A stretch of DNA of 64,000 nt from Sphingomonas sp. Leaf208 (GCF_001421415.1 NZ_LMKH01000012.1:1-64000); one strand, 5' to 3'; positions 6,800 through 16,191 are shown, counted from the stretch's first letter. Made by a program: numbers and translations. The notes: generated by a model not told the origin, from the letters alone.

Positions 6800-9184
6800 A
6801 TGATGCTTCGATTTCTTCCGTTCTGCGCGCTGGCTGCTGCGCTGGTGCCCCTCGCTGCGCGCGCCGATCCGGCGCCGTTCGACCTGACCGGGCCCAGCCT
6901 GCGCGTCGGGGTGACGCATGGGACGACGACGTTGCCGATCGCGCAGGTGCCGAGACTCGCGACCGGGGACCGCGTGTCGATCGCGGCGGACCTGGTCGTC
7001 GGCAAGAAGGACGACGGCGCGCGCTATCTGCTGGTCGCGGCGTTCCTGCGCGGTGCGACCGAGCCGCCACCGAAGTCGTGGTTCTTCAAGGCCGAGACGT
7101 GGAAGGCGAAGAAGAACACGCTGGCGTTGACGGTACCGGAGGTCGCGCGGCAACTGGTGGTGTTCCTGGTGCCGGAGAGCGGCGGGTTCGATGCTGTCGT
7201 GTCGGCAGTGCGCAAGCAGCCGGGGGCGTTCGTGCGCGCGGTGCAGGATCTCGACCAGGCGTCGCTGGATCGCGCGCGGCTCGATGCGTTTCTCGACGGG
7301 ATTCACGCGCTGGAGCGGACGCGGCCGGAGCGGATCGAGGCGGTGTCGCCGCTGTTGTCGCGAAGTCTCGCGATCAAGCTGAAGGCGGAGTGCCTCGATC
7401 TCGCGGCGGACCTGCAAGCGTCCTGCCTGACGCAGAGCCGCGATTCGCTGGTGCTGGCGGATGGGCAGAGTTCGACGCTGGCGGATACTCTGGTGGGTGC
7501 GCCGACCGATCTGGCGCTGCAACTGAGCGCGACGCCGGAGGGCGGGCTTGGCTATTACAGCCCGTATATCGGCGTGGTCCGCGATCTGGCGAAGATCTTC
7601 GGCGCGTTCCAGACGACGCAGTTCCGGTATATTCCGGCACTGGCGCGGGCGCATGACGATCAGCTGGCACTGCTGCTGAACGCGGCGCCGTCGTTTGCCA
7701 GCCCCAAGTCGGTGATGGTCGTGGCGATGCCGGTGATCGAGACGGGTCCGCCGCAGACGCCGACGATGCGACGCGCGGAAGCGGACCGGCTGGTCTGTGC
7801 GGCCAAGCCCGATCTGGTGCTGCCGGTCGAGGGCGCACCGCTGATCTACGCGACCAAGTTCGCGCACGACATGAGCTTGCGGGTGACGACGCCGCAGGGT
7901 GGCGTGGTCGAGCTTCCCGTGCAGGCGGATGCGGAGCGTGGCGGCTATGTGCTCGATCAGGTCGGGATGCGGACCGCGGGGTTGAGCAGCGTGACCGATG
8001 CGACGTTGCACGGCCGCTGGGGCTTCACGCCGTTCGATGGACCGCGGTTTCGGTTGCAGGTGCCGCGCGCCGGTGGGTGGCAGATGGTCGATACCGACCC
8101 CGAGAGTCTCGTGGTCGGGCGTGACAATGCGGTCTCGCTGGCGGGGCCGACGCCAAGTTGCGTGGAGTCGGTGACATTGGTTGGTGCGGCGGGCGACGTG
8201 CCGCTCGCGTGGACGTCGACCGGCGAGCGCATCGGGCTGACCTTGCCGTTGGCCAAAGCCGCGCCGGGAAAATTGTCGCTCCTCGTGAAGCAATACGGGG
8301 TCGAGGCGCCGGACAAGATCGCGCTGACCGCGCTCGCCGAAGCAGGGCGGATCGACGGTCTGACGCTGTATGCCGGCGATGCGTCGGGGACGCTGAGTGG
8401 GACGCGGCTAGATCTGGTGGCGTCGATGACGATCGACGGGGTCGCGTTCAAGCCGGGTGACGTCGTGCGGGCGGACAAGGCGGATCGGCTGGCACTGGCG
8501 GCGGGTACGGTGCCGACGTTCGCTGCTGGCCAGGCGAAGACGGCGCTCGTGACGCTGACCGATGGCCGGAAGCGGTCGGTGAAGTTCGTCGTCGCGGCGG
8601 CGCGGCCGAAGGGGACGCTGATCGCCAAGAGTGTCGTGGCGCCCCCCTCCCCTGGCCTGCCGGTCGTGCTGGCCGGGGATACCGCGATGGCGCAGGATGC
8701 CCGCCTGACCTTCTCGCTGCGCGCGGAAGGAACGCGGTTTTCTGCGAGCGACAGTGTCGAGATCACGACGGCGGACGGCGCGATGACGACCAGTGTCACG
8801 TCGGGGCGCGGGCTGACGGTGCAGGACGACCGGATCGCTGTAGTGTCGGTGGAGCCGGGCAAGGCACTCGGGGTTTCCACGCATGGGCCGCTCAAATGGC
8901 GACTGGTGCAAGGCGGCGTTGCGGGGGATTGGGTCCCGCTCACGACGCTGGTGCGGACGCCGGCATTGGCGGGGGTCGCGTGCAAGGAGACTTGTACGCT
9001 GACCGGGACCGACCTGTTCCTGATCGAGTCGATCGCGGCGAATGCTGGGTTTGCCGACGCGGTTCGCGTGCCGGACGGGTTCACCGGGGCTTCGCTCGCG
9101 GTGCCGAAGCCGGTCGGCGGGACGCTGTTCCTGCGGCTGCGAGACGATCCGGGCGTGACGGCGTCGATCGCGATCGGTTCGTAG
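6800..9184 (+). CDS. Large exported protein of unknown function
   Basis: A protein of about 794 residues beginning MMLRFLPFCALAAALVPLAARA, a clear signal peptide; upstream in-frame ATGs at 6701 and 6773 would bury it. The body has no recognised catalytic motif. Repeated beta-type segments and paired cysteines (e.g. ACKETCTL near the C-terminus) suggest a secreted multi-domain beta protein. It is divergent from the amidohydrolase, and the two start codons are only about 130 nt apart, so they share a promoter region. Confidence 0.75.
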   Translation: MMLRFLPFCALAAALVPLAARADPAPFDLTGPSLRVGVTHGTTTLPIAQVPRLATGDRVSIAADLVVGKKDDGARYLLVAAFLRGATEPPPKSWFFKAETWKAKKNTLALTVPEVARQLVVFLVPESGGFDAVVSAVRKQPGAFVRAVQDLDQASLDRARLDAFLDGIHALERTRPERIEAVSPLLSRSLAIKLKAECLDLAADLQASCLTQSRDSLVLADGQSSTLADTLVGAPTDLALQLSATPEGGLGYYSPYIGVVRDLAKIFGAFQTTQFRYIPALARAHDDQLALLLNAAPSFASPKSVMVVAMPVIETGPPQTPTMRRAEADRLVCAAKPDLVLPVEGAPLIYATKFAHDMSLRVTTPQGGVVELPVQADAERGGYVLDQVGMRTAGLSSVTDATLHGRWGFTPFDGPRFRLQVPRAGGWQMVDTDPESLVVGRDNAVSLAGPTPSCVESVTLVGAAGDVPLAWTSTGERIGLTLPLAKAAPGKLSLLVKQYGVEAPDKIALTALAEAGRIDGLTLYAGDASGTLSGTRLDLVASMTIDGVAFKPGDVVRADKADRLALAAGTVPTFAAGQAKTALVTLTDGRKRSVKFVVAAARPKGTLIAKSVVAPPSPGLPVVLAGDTAMAQDARLTFSLRAEGTRFSASDSVEITTADGAMTTSVTSGRGLTVQDDRIAVVSVEPGKALGVSTHGPLKWRLVQGGVAGDWVPLTTLVRTPALAGVACKETCTLTGTDLFLIESIAANAGFADAVRVPDGFTGASLAVPKPVGGTLFLRLRDDPGVTASIAIGS

Positions 9185-9272
9185 CGTTCGCCGTTTGTTG
9201 CTAGACTAGTCGTGACCATCGCTGGCCCGTTTGCGGTGGCGGCGGGCGGGCGATTGTCGCTATGGGGCGCGG

Positions 9273-9503
9273 ATGACCGCATCGGATCTCCAGAGCCTGT
9301 TCGTCACCAACCTCGTCCGGTACAATAGCGGCGATCGGCGGCGGTGGCGGCTGATCGTCGGCGACGTGAAGGTCTACAGCCTCGCGACGCACGCGCATTG
9401 CAACTGGGCGGTGACCCCGTCGGGCAGCGCGAGCGAGGTCGACGCGGTCGAGCGGCTGGCGGACCGGCTGCGCGAGGATCATCCCATCATTACCGCCGAC
9501 TGA
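9273..9503 (+). CDS. Small hypothetical protein (76 aa)
   Basis: The frame beginning MTASDLQSLFVTNLVRY fills the gap between the large exported protein and the 95-residue gene. Composition and codon use match the neighbours and the product has a plausible compact alpha/beta sequence, with no signal peptide or membrane helix. An in-frame ATG at 9231 lacks a ribosome binding site. No family recognised; it may form an operon with the next gene, 28 nt downstream. Confidence 0.6.
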   Translation: MTASDLQSLFVTNLVRYNSGDRRRWRLIVGDVKVYSLATHAHCNWAVTPSGSASEVDAVERLADRLREDHPIITAD

Positions 9504-9531
9504 CGGCCTTTCATCTACGCAGGAGCGACAC

Positions 9532-9819
9532 ATGGCGAAGCAATATTGGGCGCAGATCATCGAACTCGATGAGGAAATGACCGCCGCGACGATTCCCGGC
9601 GCGACCGATCACGAGGATGCGGCGGATTCGCTGGTGGCGGATTTCGTCGGCGCGATGGGCGGCGAGATCACGTCGGGCGCGGTCCGCGTCTGGGTGCAGG
9701 GCGGGGTCGAGAAAGTGTATGACTGGAAGGCGGACTTCACGATGCCTGACATGGACGAAATGGGCGACGAAGACGAGATGGAGGTCGAGGGCGAGATCGA
9801 GCTGACCGAGCGGGTTTGA
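9532..9819 (+). CDS. Small acidic hypothetical protein (95 aa)
   Basis: The start ATG follows GCAGGAGCGACAC, a good ribosome binding site. The protein is strongly acidic at its end (MDEMGDEDEMEVEGEIELTE), and the first 70 residues look like a small alpha/beta domain. No motif was recognised. It is followed immediately by a repeat pair of family E. Confidence 0.65.
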   Translation: MAKQYWAQIIELDEEMTAATIPGATDHEDAADSLVADFVGAMGGEITSGAVRVWVQGGVEKVYDWKADFTMPDMDEMGDEDEMEVEGEIELTERV

Positions 9820-9828
9820 CCCTGCTCC

Positions 9829-9932
9829 CCTCCCTGAAAGGGAGGGGTTGGGGGTGGGTCGGCCCGTTGGCGGACGTCGTCCGTCCCAAGCGGCCTACCC
9901 ACCCCCCTGCCCCTCCCTTTCAGGGAGGGGTG
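9829..9932. repeat. Palindromic repeat family E, paired copy
   Basis: CCCCTCCCTGAAAGGGAGGGG, TTGGGGGTGGGT, a ~35-nt spacer and the inverted arm ACCCACCCCCCTGCCCCTCC CTTTCAGGGAGGGG. A second copy is at 33487-33599. It lies between two convergent genes and may also act as a transcription barrier. Confidence 0.85.
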
Positions 9933-9936
9933 AAAG

Positions 9937-11457
9937 TTAGGGCACGGTTTGGCCCGCGGGGGCGAGTTCGTGCCAGCTGTGGTCGTCGTGCGCGAGGAGG
10001 GCATCCGCTGCGGCAGGGCCCAGCGTACCTGCCTCGTAGGGTTCGGGCATGCCGGCGTCATGCGCCCAGAGGTCGAGGAACGGTTGCACCGCAGCCCAGC
10101 CCGCCTCGATCGCGTCCGCCCGTTGGAACAGCGTCTGGTCGCCGACGAACAGGTCATAGATCAGCGACTCATACCCGGTCAGGTGACCGATATCGAATTC
10201 GTCGGCATACCGGAAATCGAGCGCAATCGGCGCGGTCGCCACTTCGAGGCCGGGGCGCTTGATGTTGATGTCCATGCTCAGCCCTTCGTCGGGCTGGATC
10301 TGGATGATGAGCCGGTTGGACGGCAGCATGTCGGCGGCGGCACCGGGGAACGACGCGAACGGGACCGGCTTGAAGGTGATCGCGATCTCGGTATCGCGGC
10401 ACGTCATCGCCTTGCCGGTGCGCAGGTAGAACGGCACGCCCGCCCAGCGCCACGTGTCGACCATCAGCTTCAGCGCGACATAGGTTTCCGTCTTGCTGTC
10501 CGGCGCGACGTCGGGCGAGGCGGCGTAAGCGGGGACATCCACCCCCTTCACCTTGCCAGCGGTATACTGCCCACGGACGCCGTTGCGCTTCGCCTTGCCG
10601 GGCGAATAGACGCGGACGGCTTTGAGCACCTTGCCCTTTTCGTTGCGGATCGCCTCGGCATCGAAGCTCGCGGGGGGCTCCATCGCGACCATCGCGAGCA
10701 GCTGGAACAGGTGGTTGGGGACCATATCGCGCAGCGCGCCGGTGCCGTCGTAGAACTTGCCGCGGGTGCCGACGTCGACCGTCTCGGCGGCGGTGATCTG
10801 GACGTGCGCAATGCAGTCCGAATTCCAGACGCGCTCGATCATCATGTTCGCGAACCGCGCGGTCATGATGTTCTGGACGGTTTCCTTGCCGAGGAAATGA
10901 TCGATCCGGTAGATTTGCGCCTCGGACACGCGGGCGAGGATGCGTGCGTTGAGATCGCGGGCGGAGGCGAGGTCGTGGCCGAACGGCTTTTCGATCGCGA
11001 TCCGGCGAAAGCCATGCGGCGTCTCCGCCATCAGGCCGTGGTCGGCGAGCTTGTCGACGATCGTGCCGAAGAACTTGGCGGGCACCGCGAAGTAGAACGC
11101 CACGTTGCCGTTCACCCGGGCCTTGAGTTGCTCGAAGACGTCGTCCTTGGTGAAATCGCCCTGGAGATAACCAACCCGGTCCTTGAGCCGCGCCCAGGCG
11201 TCGCCCTTCTCGCCATTGCCCTCGCCGCCCTTCGCATCGAAAGTGCCAAGCGCCTCGCGCAACGACTGGTCGTTTCCTTCGTCGATACCGACACCGAGCA
11301 CGTGGAAATCGTTACCGACAAGCCCCAGTCGAGTCATGTTGATCAGTGCCGGCATCAGCAGACGGCGGGTCAGGTCACCGAAGGCACCGAAGATCACGAG
11401 CGTCGTCGGCGGTGCGGGCTTCACGGACTTGCTCACGAATTCGCCTCGGACATGCAT
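9937..11457 (-). CDS. zwf: Glucose-6-phosphate 1-dehydrogenase
   Basis: Oxidises glucose 6-phosphate to 6-phosphogluconolactone with NAD(P)+, feeding the Entner-Doudoroff or pentose phosphate route. The 506-residue product has the nucleotide-binding GAFGDLTRR (24-32), EKPFG (156-160), the substrate/catalytic RIDHFLGK (184-191) and the DMVPNHLFQ helix with the catalytic histidine. Length is normal. The start at 11457 (MHVRGEF) lies close to the conserved N-terminus; the longer frame reaching 12282 runs antisense through the antiporter. pgl, edd and glk are not adjacent. Confidence 0.96.
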   Translation of the reverse strand: MHVRGEFVSKSVKPAPPTTLVIFGAFGDLTRRLLMPALINMTRLGLVGNDFHVLGVGIDEGNDQSLREALGTFDAKGGEGNGEKGDAWARLKDRVGYLQGDFTKDDVFEQLKARVNGNVAFYFAVPAKFFGTIVDKLADHGLMAETPHGFRRIAIEKPFGHDLASARDLNARILARVSEAQIYRIDHFLGKETVQNIMTARFANMMIERVWNSDCIAHVQITAAETVDVGTRGKFYDGTGALRDMVPNHLFQLLAMVAMEPPASFDAEAIRNEKGKVLKAVRVYSPGKAKRNGVRGQYTAGKVKGVDVPAYAASPDVAPDSKTETYVALKLMVDTWRWAGVPFYLRTGKAMTCRDTEIAITFKPVPFASFPGAAADMLPSNRLIIQIQPDEGLSMDINIKRPGLEVATAPIALDFRYADEFDIGHLTGYESLIYDLFVGDQTLFQRADAIEAGWAAVQPFLDLWAHDAGMPEPYEAGTLGPAAADALLAHDDHSWHELAPAGQTVP

Positions 11458-11519
11458 CGACCCTTTCTGCGGTGGTTCCTTCAAACCGCATAGCGTGTGC
11501 CGATGTTCCCCGCACGCCC

Positions 11520-13067
11520 TCAGGTCGCCGTGAGGATGTTGTCCCCGAACGCACGCGCGTCGACCTCCGCCCAGTCGAGTTCCTCCTGAAGGCGGCGATA
11601 GACGTCCTCGGCCACCTCGCCCTTGTCGCGCATTTCGTGGAGCACGACGCGCTGGCAGGCGATCATCTCGAGGTGGAGTTCGTCGAATTCCGAGGTCGCC
11701 TGCGGATCGTCCGCCTCTGCGGTGACCTTGCCTGCCGCGCCATAGCGAAAGCGCAACGCGTCCGCCGCCTTTCCTTCGCGCGCCGGCAGCACCGCGAGCC
11801 CTGCATCGATCAACCGCTTGCGCGCTGGGGCGATCTCGTCGGCCAGCCCGGTATCCTCGCCGAGATCTAGACGGCGGATCAATGGGCCCAGCGTGAGCCC
11901 TTGCAGCACGAGCGTGCCGATCACGACGGCGAACGCCGCGAGAACTATCAGGTCGCGGCCCGGCACGGATCGTGGCAGCGCGAACGCGGTCGCGAGCGTC
12001 AGCAAACCCCGCATGCCCGACCAAGACAGGATGATCGACGCATTCCAGGGGGGCGGCTTGGGCAGCCACGACGGTGCGTAGCGGTTGGCGATCACGCCCT
12101 CGACGAACCGCACGAAGAACACCCACGCGATACGCGTAACGAGCACGGTCGCCAGCACCGCGGCGGCGAACCCGATCGCGGGCCAGCGCTCGGCGGCGGG
12201 AAGACCGACCAGCACGTCGCGCGATTGCAGCCCCATCAGCGCGAACGCGATGATGTTGAGGACAAGCACCGCCGCCGACCACACTGCCGCCCCCTGCAAC
12301 CGGTCGCGCGCAGGCTGGCCGATCGGGCGGCGCTGCGACACGATCATTCCGAACGTGACGACCGCGAGTACCGGCGAGATATGCAGCCGCTCGGCGAGCA
12401 GCCAGATCCCGAACGTCACCGCGAAATCAGCTAGGCTAGCACCGAGCGTCCGCGCGAACAGCGGCGTCACGCGGAGATACAGCCACGAGGCGATGACGCC
12501 GAGGACGATCCCGCCCGGCACCGCCGCGGCGAGCGCGAGTGGCGTCACCGGCGTGTCGGAATGCGTCGCGAAGGCCACCGCGAGCCCGAACAACAACAGC
12601 GCCGTCGCGTCGTTGAGAAGGCTCTCGCCCTGCAGCAGCAACAGGCCGCGGCGCGGGATGCCGACTTCGCCCAGCACCGCTTCCGAAGCGGCGGCATCGG
12701 GCGGTGCGACGATCGCGCCCAGCGCGAACGCGGCGGCAAGCGGCAGTCCGCCGAGCGTCACGCCGACCAATGCAACCGCCGCGGCGGTGACGAGTACCGC
12801 GAACACGGCGAGGCTCAGCAGTGGGAACCAGTGTCGCCGCAAGGCGCGCGGGCTCGTGTGATATGCGGCGTGGAGCAGCGCGGGTGCGATGAACAAGGCC
12901 AGCGCCAGGTGCGGCTCGACCGTGATTTTCGGCGCGAATGGCAACGCCGCAAAGGCGATCCCGGCCACCGCCAGCAAAGTAGGATACGGCACGTTCAGCT
13001 TGCGCGCGAGGACCAGCAGGACCAGCGCGGCGAGCAGGATGACGTCGAGGCTTTCGAATAATTCCAC
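11520..13067 (-). CDS. Na+/H+ antiporter, CPA1/NhaP type
   Basis: An inner-membrane cation/proton exchanger of about 515 residues with 11-12 hydrophobic segments, the conserved VAPPDAAASEAVL and GESLLNDATALLLF motifs carrying the transport aspartates, and a cytoplasmic helical tail of about 120 residues. The GTG at 13067 (VELFESLDV) is preferred. The ATG at 13130 falls inside the U-tract of the terminator of the small-RNA candidate, so it cannot be a normal start; GTG at 13073 is another option. zwf follows after about 60 nt in the same direction. Confidence 0.9.
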   Translation of the reverse strand: MELFESLDVILLAALVLLVLARKLNVPYPTLLAVAGIAFAALPFAPKITVEPHLALALFIAPALLHAAYHTSPRALRRHWFPLLSLAVFAVLVTAAAVALVGVTLGGLPLAAAFALGAIVAPPDAAASEAVLGEVGIPRRGLLLLQGESLLNDATALLLFGLAVAFATHSDTPVTPLALAAAVPGGIVLGVIASWLYLRVTPLFARTLGASLADFAVTFGIWLLAERLHISPVLAVVTFGMIVSQRRPIGQPARDRLQGAAVWSAAVLVLNIIAFALMGLQSRDVLVGLPAAERWPAIGFAAAVLATVLVTRIAWVFFVRFVEGVIANRYAPSWLPKPPPWNASIILSWSGMRGLLTLATAFALPRSVPGRDLIVLAAFAVVIGTLVLQGLTLGPLIRRLDLGEDTGLADEIAPARKRLIDAGLAVLPAREGKAADALRFRYGAAGKVTAEADDPQATSEFDELHLEMIACQRVVLHEMRDKGEVAEDVYRRLQEELDWAEVDARAFGDNILTAT

Positions 13068-13118
13068 GGGCACGCAACGGGTGGGAGGAGCGGACGGGCC
13101 CGGCGCATCGCGGAGGCC

Positions 13119-13153
13119 AAAAAAAACCACCCCGTGCGTATCGCACGGAGTGG
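13119..13153 (-). terminator. Strong intrinsic terminator
   Basis: On the minus strand CCACTCCGTGCG and CGCACGGGGTGG pair (one wobble) around a 3-nt loop and are followed by TTTTTTTT. It ends the small-RNA candidate and any read-through from the SapC gene, before the antiporter. Confidence 0.9.
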
Positions 13154-13228
13154 CCTAGGTTCAGGGAGGAGGGACGCTAGAAGCGTCCCGTACGGCGCCG
13201 CGAAAGGGGGGGACACGATGCCGTACAG
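13119..13228 (-). ncRNA. Candidate small regulatory RNA with C-rich loop and anti-SD segment
   Basis: Between sapC and the antiporter, the minus strand has three successive structures: a 7-bp stem GTACGGC/GCCGTAC enclosing a 23-nt loop with seven C residues (13190-13226), a perfect 8-bp hairpin GGGACGCT/AGCGTCCC (13171-13189), an unpaired TCCTCCCTGAACCTAGG (13154-13170), and a 12-bp terminator stem followed by eight T (13119-13153). TTGAAC at 13260-13255 and an ATTTAG-like -10 near 13237-13232 give a possible promoter with start near 13228. No ORF fits. The UCCUCCC segment is complementary to ribosome binding sites, as in many alphaproteobacterial sRNAs. Confidence 0.65.
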
Positions 13229-13311
13229 GACCTAAATGGGTGAGCGCCGTTTTGGTTCAACCCCTGCTGCACCGCACCCCAAATAATTTTCGCGGCCTCC
13301 CGGCTTCGCTA

Positions 13312-14097
13312 TCAGACGTTGAACTGCGCCGGGGCGGGCATCTGCTGCTGCGGGGTCATGCCGAGCTGCGCCTGGCGCGCGAAGATGTCGCGCATTAGCG
13401 ACAGCGAGAACAGGTGTGCGTAGAGCAGCGGGAGCATGCCCGACTTGCTCATCTTGCGCAGCGCATCGCCGCGCAGGTCGATCAGCTTTTCCTCGTTGAT
13501 CATCTGGAAGCCGCGATAGACGAACGGCTGGTCGGCGCCGTCGGGCTGGATCGTGACTTCGCCGTCCATCAGCAGATCGAGCTCGCGCAGCTCGTTCATG
13601 AAGTTCTGCGTGCGCGCGCCGGCCTGTTCGAACGACTCGTTGAAGCCGAGGATGTTCTTGGTCAGCTCGGTCGGCTGGCCATTCTCGAACAGCGCATCGC
13701 CGTCCTCGAAATCACCGATCGCCTGCGAAGTCGGGTCGAAGCAGAGCGACAGCTCCTGCGCATCGGGGTGCAGGCGGGCGAGCATGTACGGGTAGCGGCG
13801 GACATAGGCGGGCACGTAGAACGTGTTCTCGGTCAGCTTGCCGTCTTCGCCGACGAACACGTTGACGCCCTCGTTCAGGCCCATCAGCGCGAGCGGGATC
13901 GCGTCGTCACCGACCGAGAAGACGATCGGCATGTGGCGCTGAACCAGCGGAAACTCGTCGACGGTGATCGGGATCGCGTGCTGGCCGACCAGGAACGGCG
14001 CGCTGTCCTGCGGGCGGACCTTGTAGTTGGCGTGCGTGTCGCTCGAGAGTGGCTCAAGGCCATTATAGAAAAGCGGAAGCTGGGCGGTGCTGGCCAT
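13312..14097 (-). CDS. SapC family protein
   Basis: A 261-residue soluble protein matching the SapC pattern: N-terminal PLFYNGLEPLSSDTHANYKV, then ITVDEFPLVQRHMPIVFS, LMGLNEGVNVFV, YVPAYVRRYPYMLA and the LRELDLLMDGEVTI segment. The name comes from a peptide ABC transporter locus, yet these proteins lack membrane helices; in sphingomonads they often stand alone and their role is not settled. No signal peptide is visible. The C-terminal tail is Gln/Pro/Met-rich. Confidence 0.85.
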   Translation of the reverse strand: MASTAQLPLFYNGLEPLSSDTHANYKVRPQDSAPFLVGQHAIPITVDEFPLVQRHMPIVFSVGDDAIPLALMGLNEGVNVFVGEDGKLTENTFYVPAYVRRYPYMLARLHPDAQELSLCFDPTSQAIGDFEDGDALFENGQPTELTKNILGFNESFEQAGARTQNFMNELRELDLLMDGEVTIQPDGADQPFVYRGFQMINEEKLIDLRGDALRKMSKSGMLPLLYAHLFSLSLMRDIFARQAQLGMTPQQQMPAPAQFNV

Positions 14098-14159
14098 GTT
14101 ACTCTCCGGATCGGTCGGTCGAAATGCCGGTGGCTCATGCCACCGATTGGGGCGAGGCT

Positions 14160-15650
14160 CTATGGTGCGCCGGGCGGGCGTGCAAGTGTGACGAGCTTGC
14201 CGGGGTTCAGGATGCCGAGCGGATCGAGCGCGGACTTGATCGCCCTCAGTGCAGTCATGCGCGCGGGCGACGAGAGGCGTTCGAGTTCGTCGCGCTTCAT
14301 CTGGCCGATGCCGTGCTCCGCCGAAATCGAGCCGCCGGCCGCAACGACGAGGTCGCCGACGAAGCGGGTGACGACCGGCGCGTCCTCGGCATACCAGTGC
14401 GAAGGGTCGGTGCCGGGCGCGGCGCGGACGTGGAAATGGACGTTGCCGTCGCCGAGATGGCCGAAGCCGCTGGCGTGCGTGCCGGGGAAGCGCGCGTCGC
14501 ACGCCGCCGCCGCCTCGATCATGAAGCGCGGCATCGTCTCGACCGGGATCGAAATGTCGTGCTGCGTTGCGGGGCCGAGCGCGCGTTCGGCGGCGGAGAG
14601 CGAGTCGCGGAGTAGCCAGAACGCTTCTGACTGGGCTTCGCTGGTGGCGATCGTCGCGTCTTCGAGCGCGCCGTCTTCGAGCGCTTTGCCGAGCAGGCGT
14701 TCGAGGAGCGCGGTCGGAGATTCGCCTTCGGTGGTGGCCGATGTCGCCTCGATCAGGAGGTGCCAGGGGTGGCGGCCGGCGAGCGGCGAGCGGGCGTTCG
14801 GGAGGTGCGCGATGGCGGCGTCGAGCGATTCTGCGGGAAGGATCTCGAAGCTCTCGATCGCGTCGGTCTTCGCCTGCATCGTGCGCAGGAGTTTGAGTGC
14901 CGCCTGGGGCGAGCCGATGCCGACCCAAGCGGTGCCGCGCGCTGCGATCGCCGGGGCGAGACGCAATGTGGCGGCGGTGACGATCGCCAGCGTGCCTTCC
15001 GCGCCGATGAAGAGCTGGTCAAGGTCGTAGCCGCGATTGTCCTTCTTGAGCGCGGACAGGCCGTCGTAGATCGTCCCGTCAGCGAGCACCGCCTCGACGC
15101 CTGCGACGAGGCCGCGCATCGTGCCGAACTTGAGCACCTGCGTGCCACCGGCGTTGGTCGAGACGAGCCCGCCGATCGTCGCCGTGCCGCGCGCGCCGAG
15201 CGTCAGCGGGAAGCGCCACCCCTGCCCTTGCGCGGCGCCGTCGAGGTCGGCGAGGATCACGCCGGCCTCGGCGATCGCGAGCCCGGCGTCGGTGTCGAGG
15301 CTGCGGATGCGGTTCAGGCGACGCAGCGACAGGATCAGCGCGCTGCCGTCGGTGGGGGCGGTCGCGCCGCCGACCATCGAGGTGTTGCCGCCTTGCGCGA
15401 CCAGCGGCACGCGGTGCTCGGCAGCCGCCGCGACGATCAGCGCGACTTCGGTGGTCGAGGCCGGTGCGAGCAACGCGGGCGCGACGCCGTGGAAGCGGCC
15501 GCGCCAATCGTGCAGCCAGGGATCGATATCGGCGGGGTCGGTAACGATCGCCTTCGCGTCGAGCCACGAGGAGAGCGATTCGAGCATTGCCGCCTGCGAA
15601 GGCGTCAGGATTGCTGACTGAATTTCGGCCATCCACGAGGCGCTAGACAA
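14160..15650 (-). CDS. FAD-linked D-2-hydroxyacid (D-2-hydroxyglutarate-type) dehydrogenase
   Basis: An FAD flavoprotein of about 490 residues. The PCMH-type FAD-binding domain occupies roughly 40-215 with VAQGGNTSMVGGA and the TLGARGTATIGGLVSTNAGG loop; the C-terminal FAD-oxidase domain carries GHLGDGNVHFHVR and the metal/substrate-binding AEHGIGQMKRDEL. This pattern fits D-2-hydroxyglutarate or D-lactate dehydrogenases. An alternative start MAEIQSA lies at 15632. It is divergent from the exported protein at 15709. Confidence 0.9.
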   Translation of the reverse strand: MSSASWMAEIQSAILTPSQAAMLESLSSWLDAKAIVTDPADIDPWLHDWRGRFHGVAPALLAPASTTEVALIVAAAAEHRVPLVAQGGNTSMVGGATAPTDGSALILSLRRLNRIRSLDTDAGLAIAEAGVILADLDGAAQGQGWRFPLTLGARGTATIGGLVSTNAGGTQVLKFGTMRGLVAGVEAVLADGTIYDGLSALKKDNRGYDLDQLFIGAEGTLAIVTAATLRLAPAIAARGTAWVGIGSPQAALKLLRTMQAKTDAIESFEILPAESLDAAIAHLPNARSPLAGRHPWHLLIEATSATTEGESPTALLERLLGKALEDGALEDATIATSEAQSEAFWLLRDSLSAAERALGPATQHDISIPVETMPRFMIEAAAACDARFPGTHASGFGHLGDGNVHFHVRAAPGTDPSHWYAEDAPVVTRFVGDLVVAAGGSISAEHGIGQMKRDELERLSSPARMTALRAIKSALDPLGILNPGKLVTLARPPGAP

Positions 15651-15708
15651 AATTCATCGCGCGTTCAACGATAGGCGCTAACGATTACGTCAGCATGATC
15701 CAGACACC

Positions 15709-16191
15709 ATGATTCACCCCGCGATACCCGCCACCCTGCTCGCGCTCGCGAGCCCCTTTGCTGTGGCATTGCGCGATGTACCGTCGTCCGGGCAGTCTTC
15801 GGGATTCGAGCTTTATGGCATGCAGATCGCGCAGGTCTCGATCCACGAACGCATCATCATCCGTGTGCCGCGGATGAGCCGAGCCCCCGTTCGTACCTAC
15901 GCGCCGCCGACCGAGTGGAAGGAGCATAAGGGCCCCAAATGCATCGCCGTCGACGAGATCGCCGGCGCGATGCTCAACAAGGACGGCGCGGTCGACCTGG
16001 TGATGGATGACACCACGCGGCTGCGCGCCCGGCTGGACGGCGACTGCAAGCCGCTCGATTATTATTCGGGGTTTTATTTGAGGCCGGGCCTGGACGGGAT
16101 GATCTGCAAGGACCGCGATGCGATCCGGATGCGATCCGGTGCACGCTGCGAGATCGAAGGGTTCAAGAGTTTGCGGGCGAAGAAGAAATAG
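15709..16191 (+). CDS. Exported hypothetical protein (160 aa)
   Basis: Begins MIHPAIPATLLALASPFAVA, a probable signal peptide, followed by about 140 residues with three cysteines (in KCIAVDE, DGDCKPLDYY and MICKDRD) and a basic end. Sphingomonad genomes carry similar short secreted proteins without known function. It is followed by a paired repeat of family C. Confidence 0.6.
   Translation: MIHPAIPATLLALASPFAVALRDVPSSGQSSGFELYGMQIAQVSIHERIIIRVPRMSRAPVRTYAPPTEWKEHKGPKCIAVDEIAGAMLNKDGAVDLVMDDTTRLRARLDGDCKPLDYYSGFYLRPGLDGMICKDRDAIRMRSGARCEIEGFKSLRAKKK

Noticed and set aside
6671-8293. Upstream extension of the amidohydrolase frame
   Set aside because: It is antisense to the exported protein at 6800-9184 and would bury the signal peptide.
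11458-12282. Upstream extension of the zwf frame
   Set aside because: Runs in another frame of the same strand through the antiporter gene and lacks similarity to the conserved start of the enzyme.
13068-13130. ATG start of the antiporter at 13130
   Set aside because: The codon lies in the T-run and stem of the terminator at 13119-13153; GTG at 13067 fits the conserved protein start.
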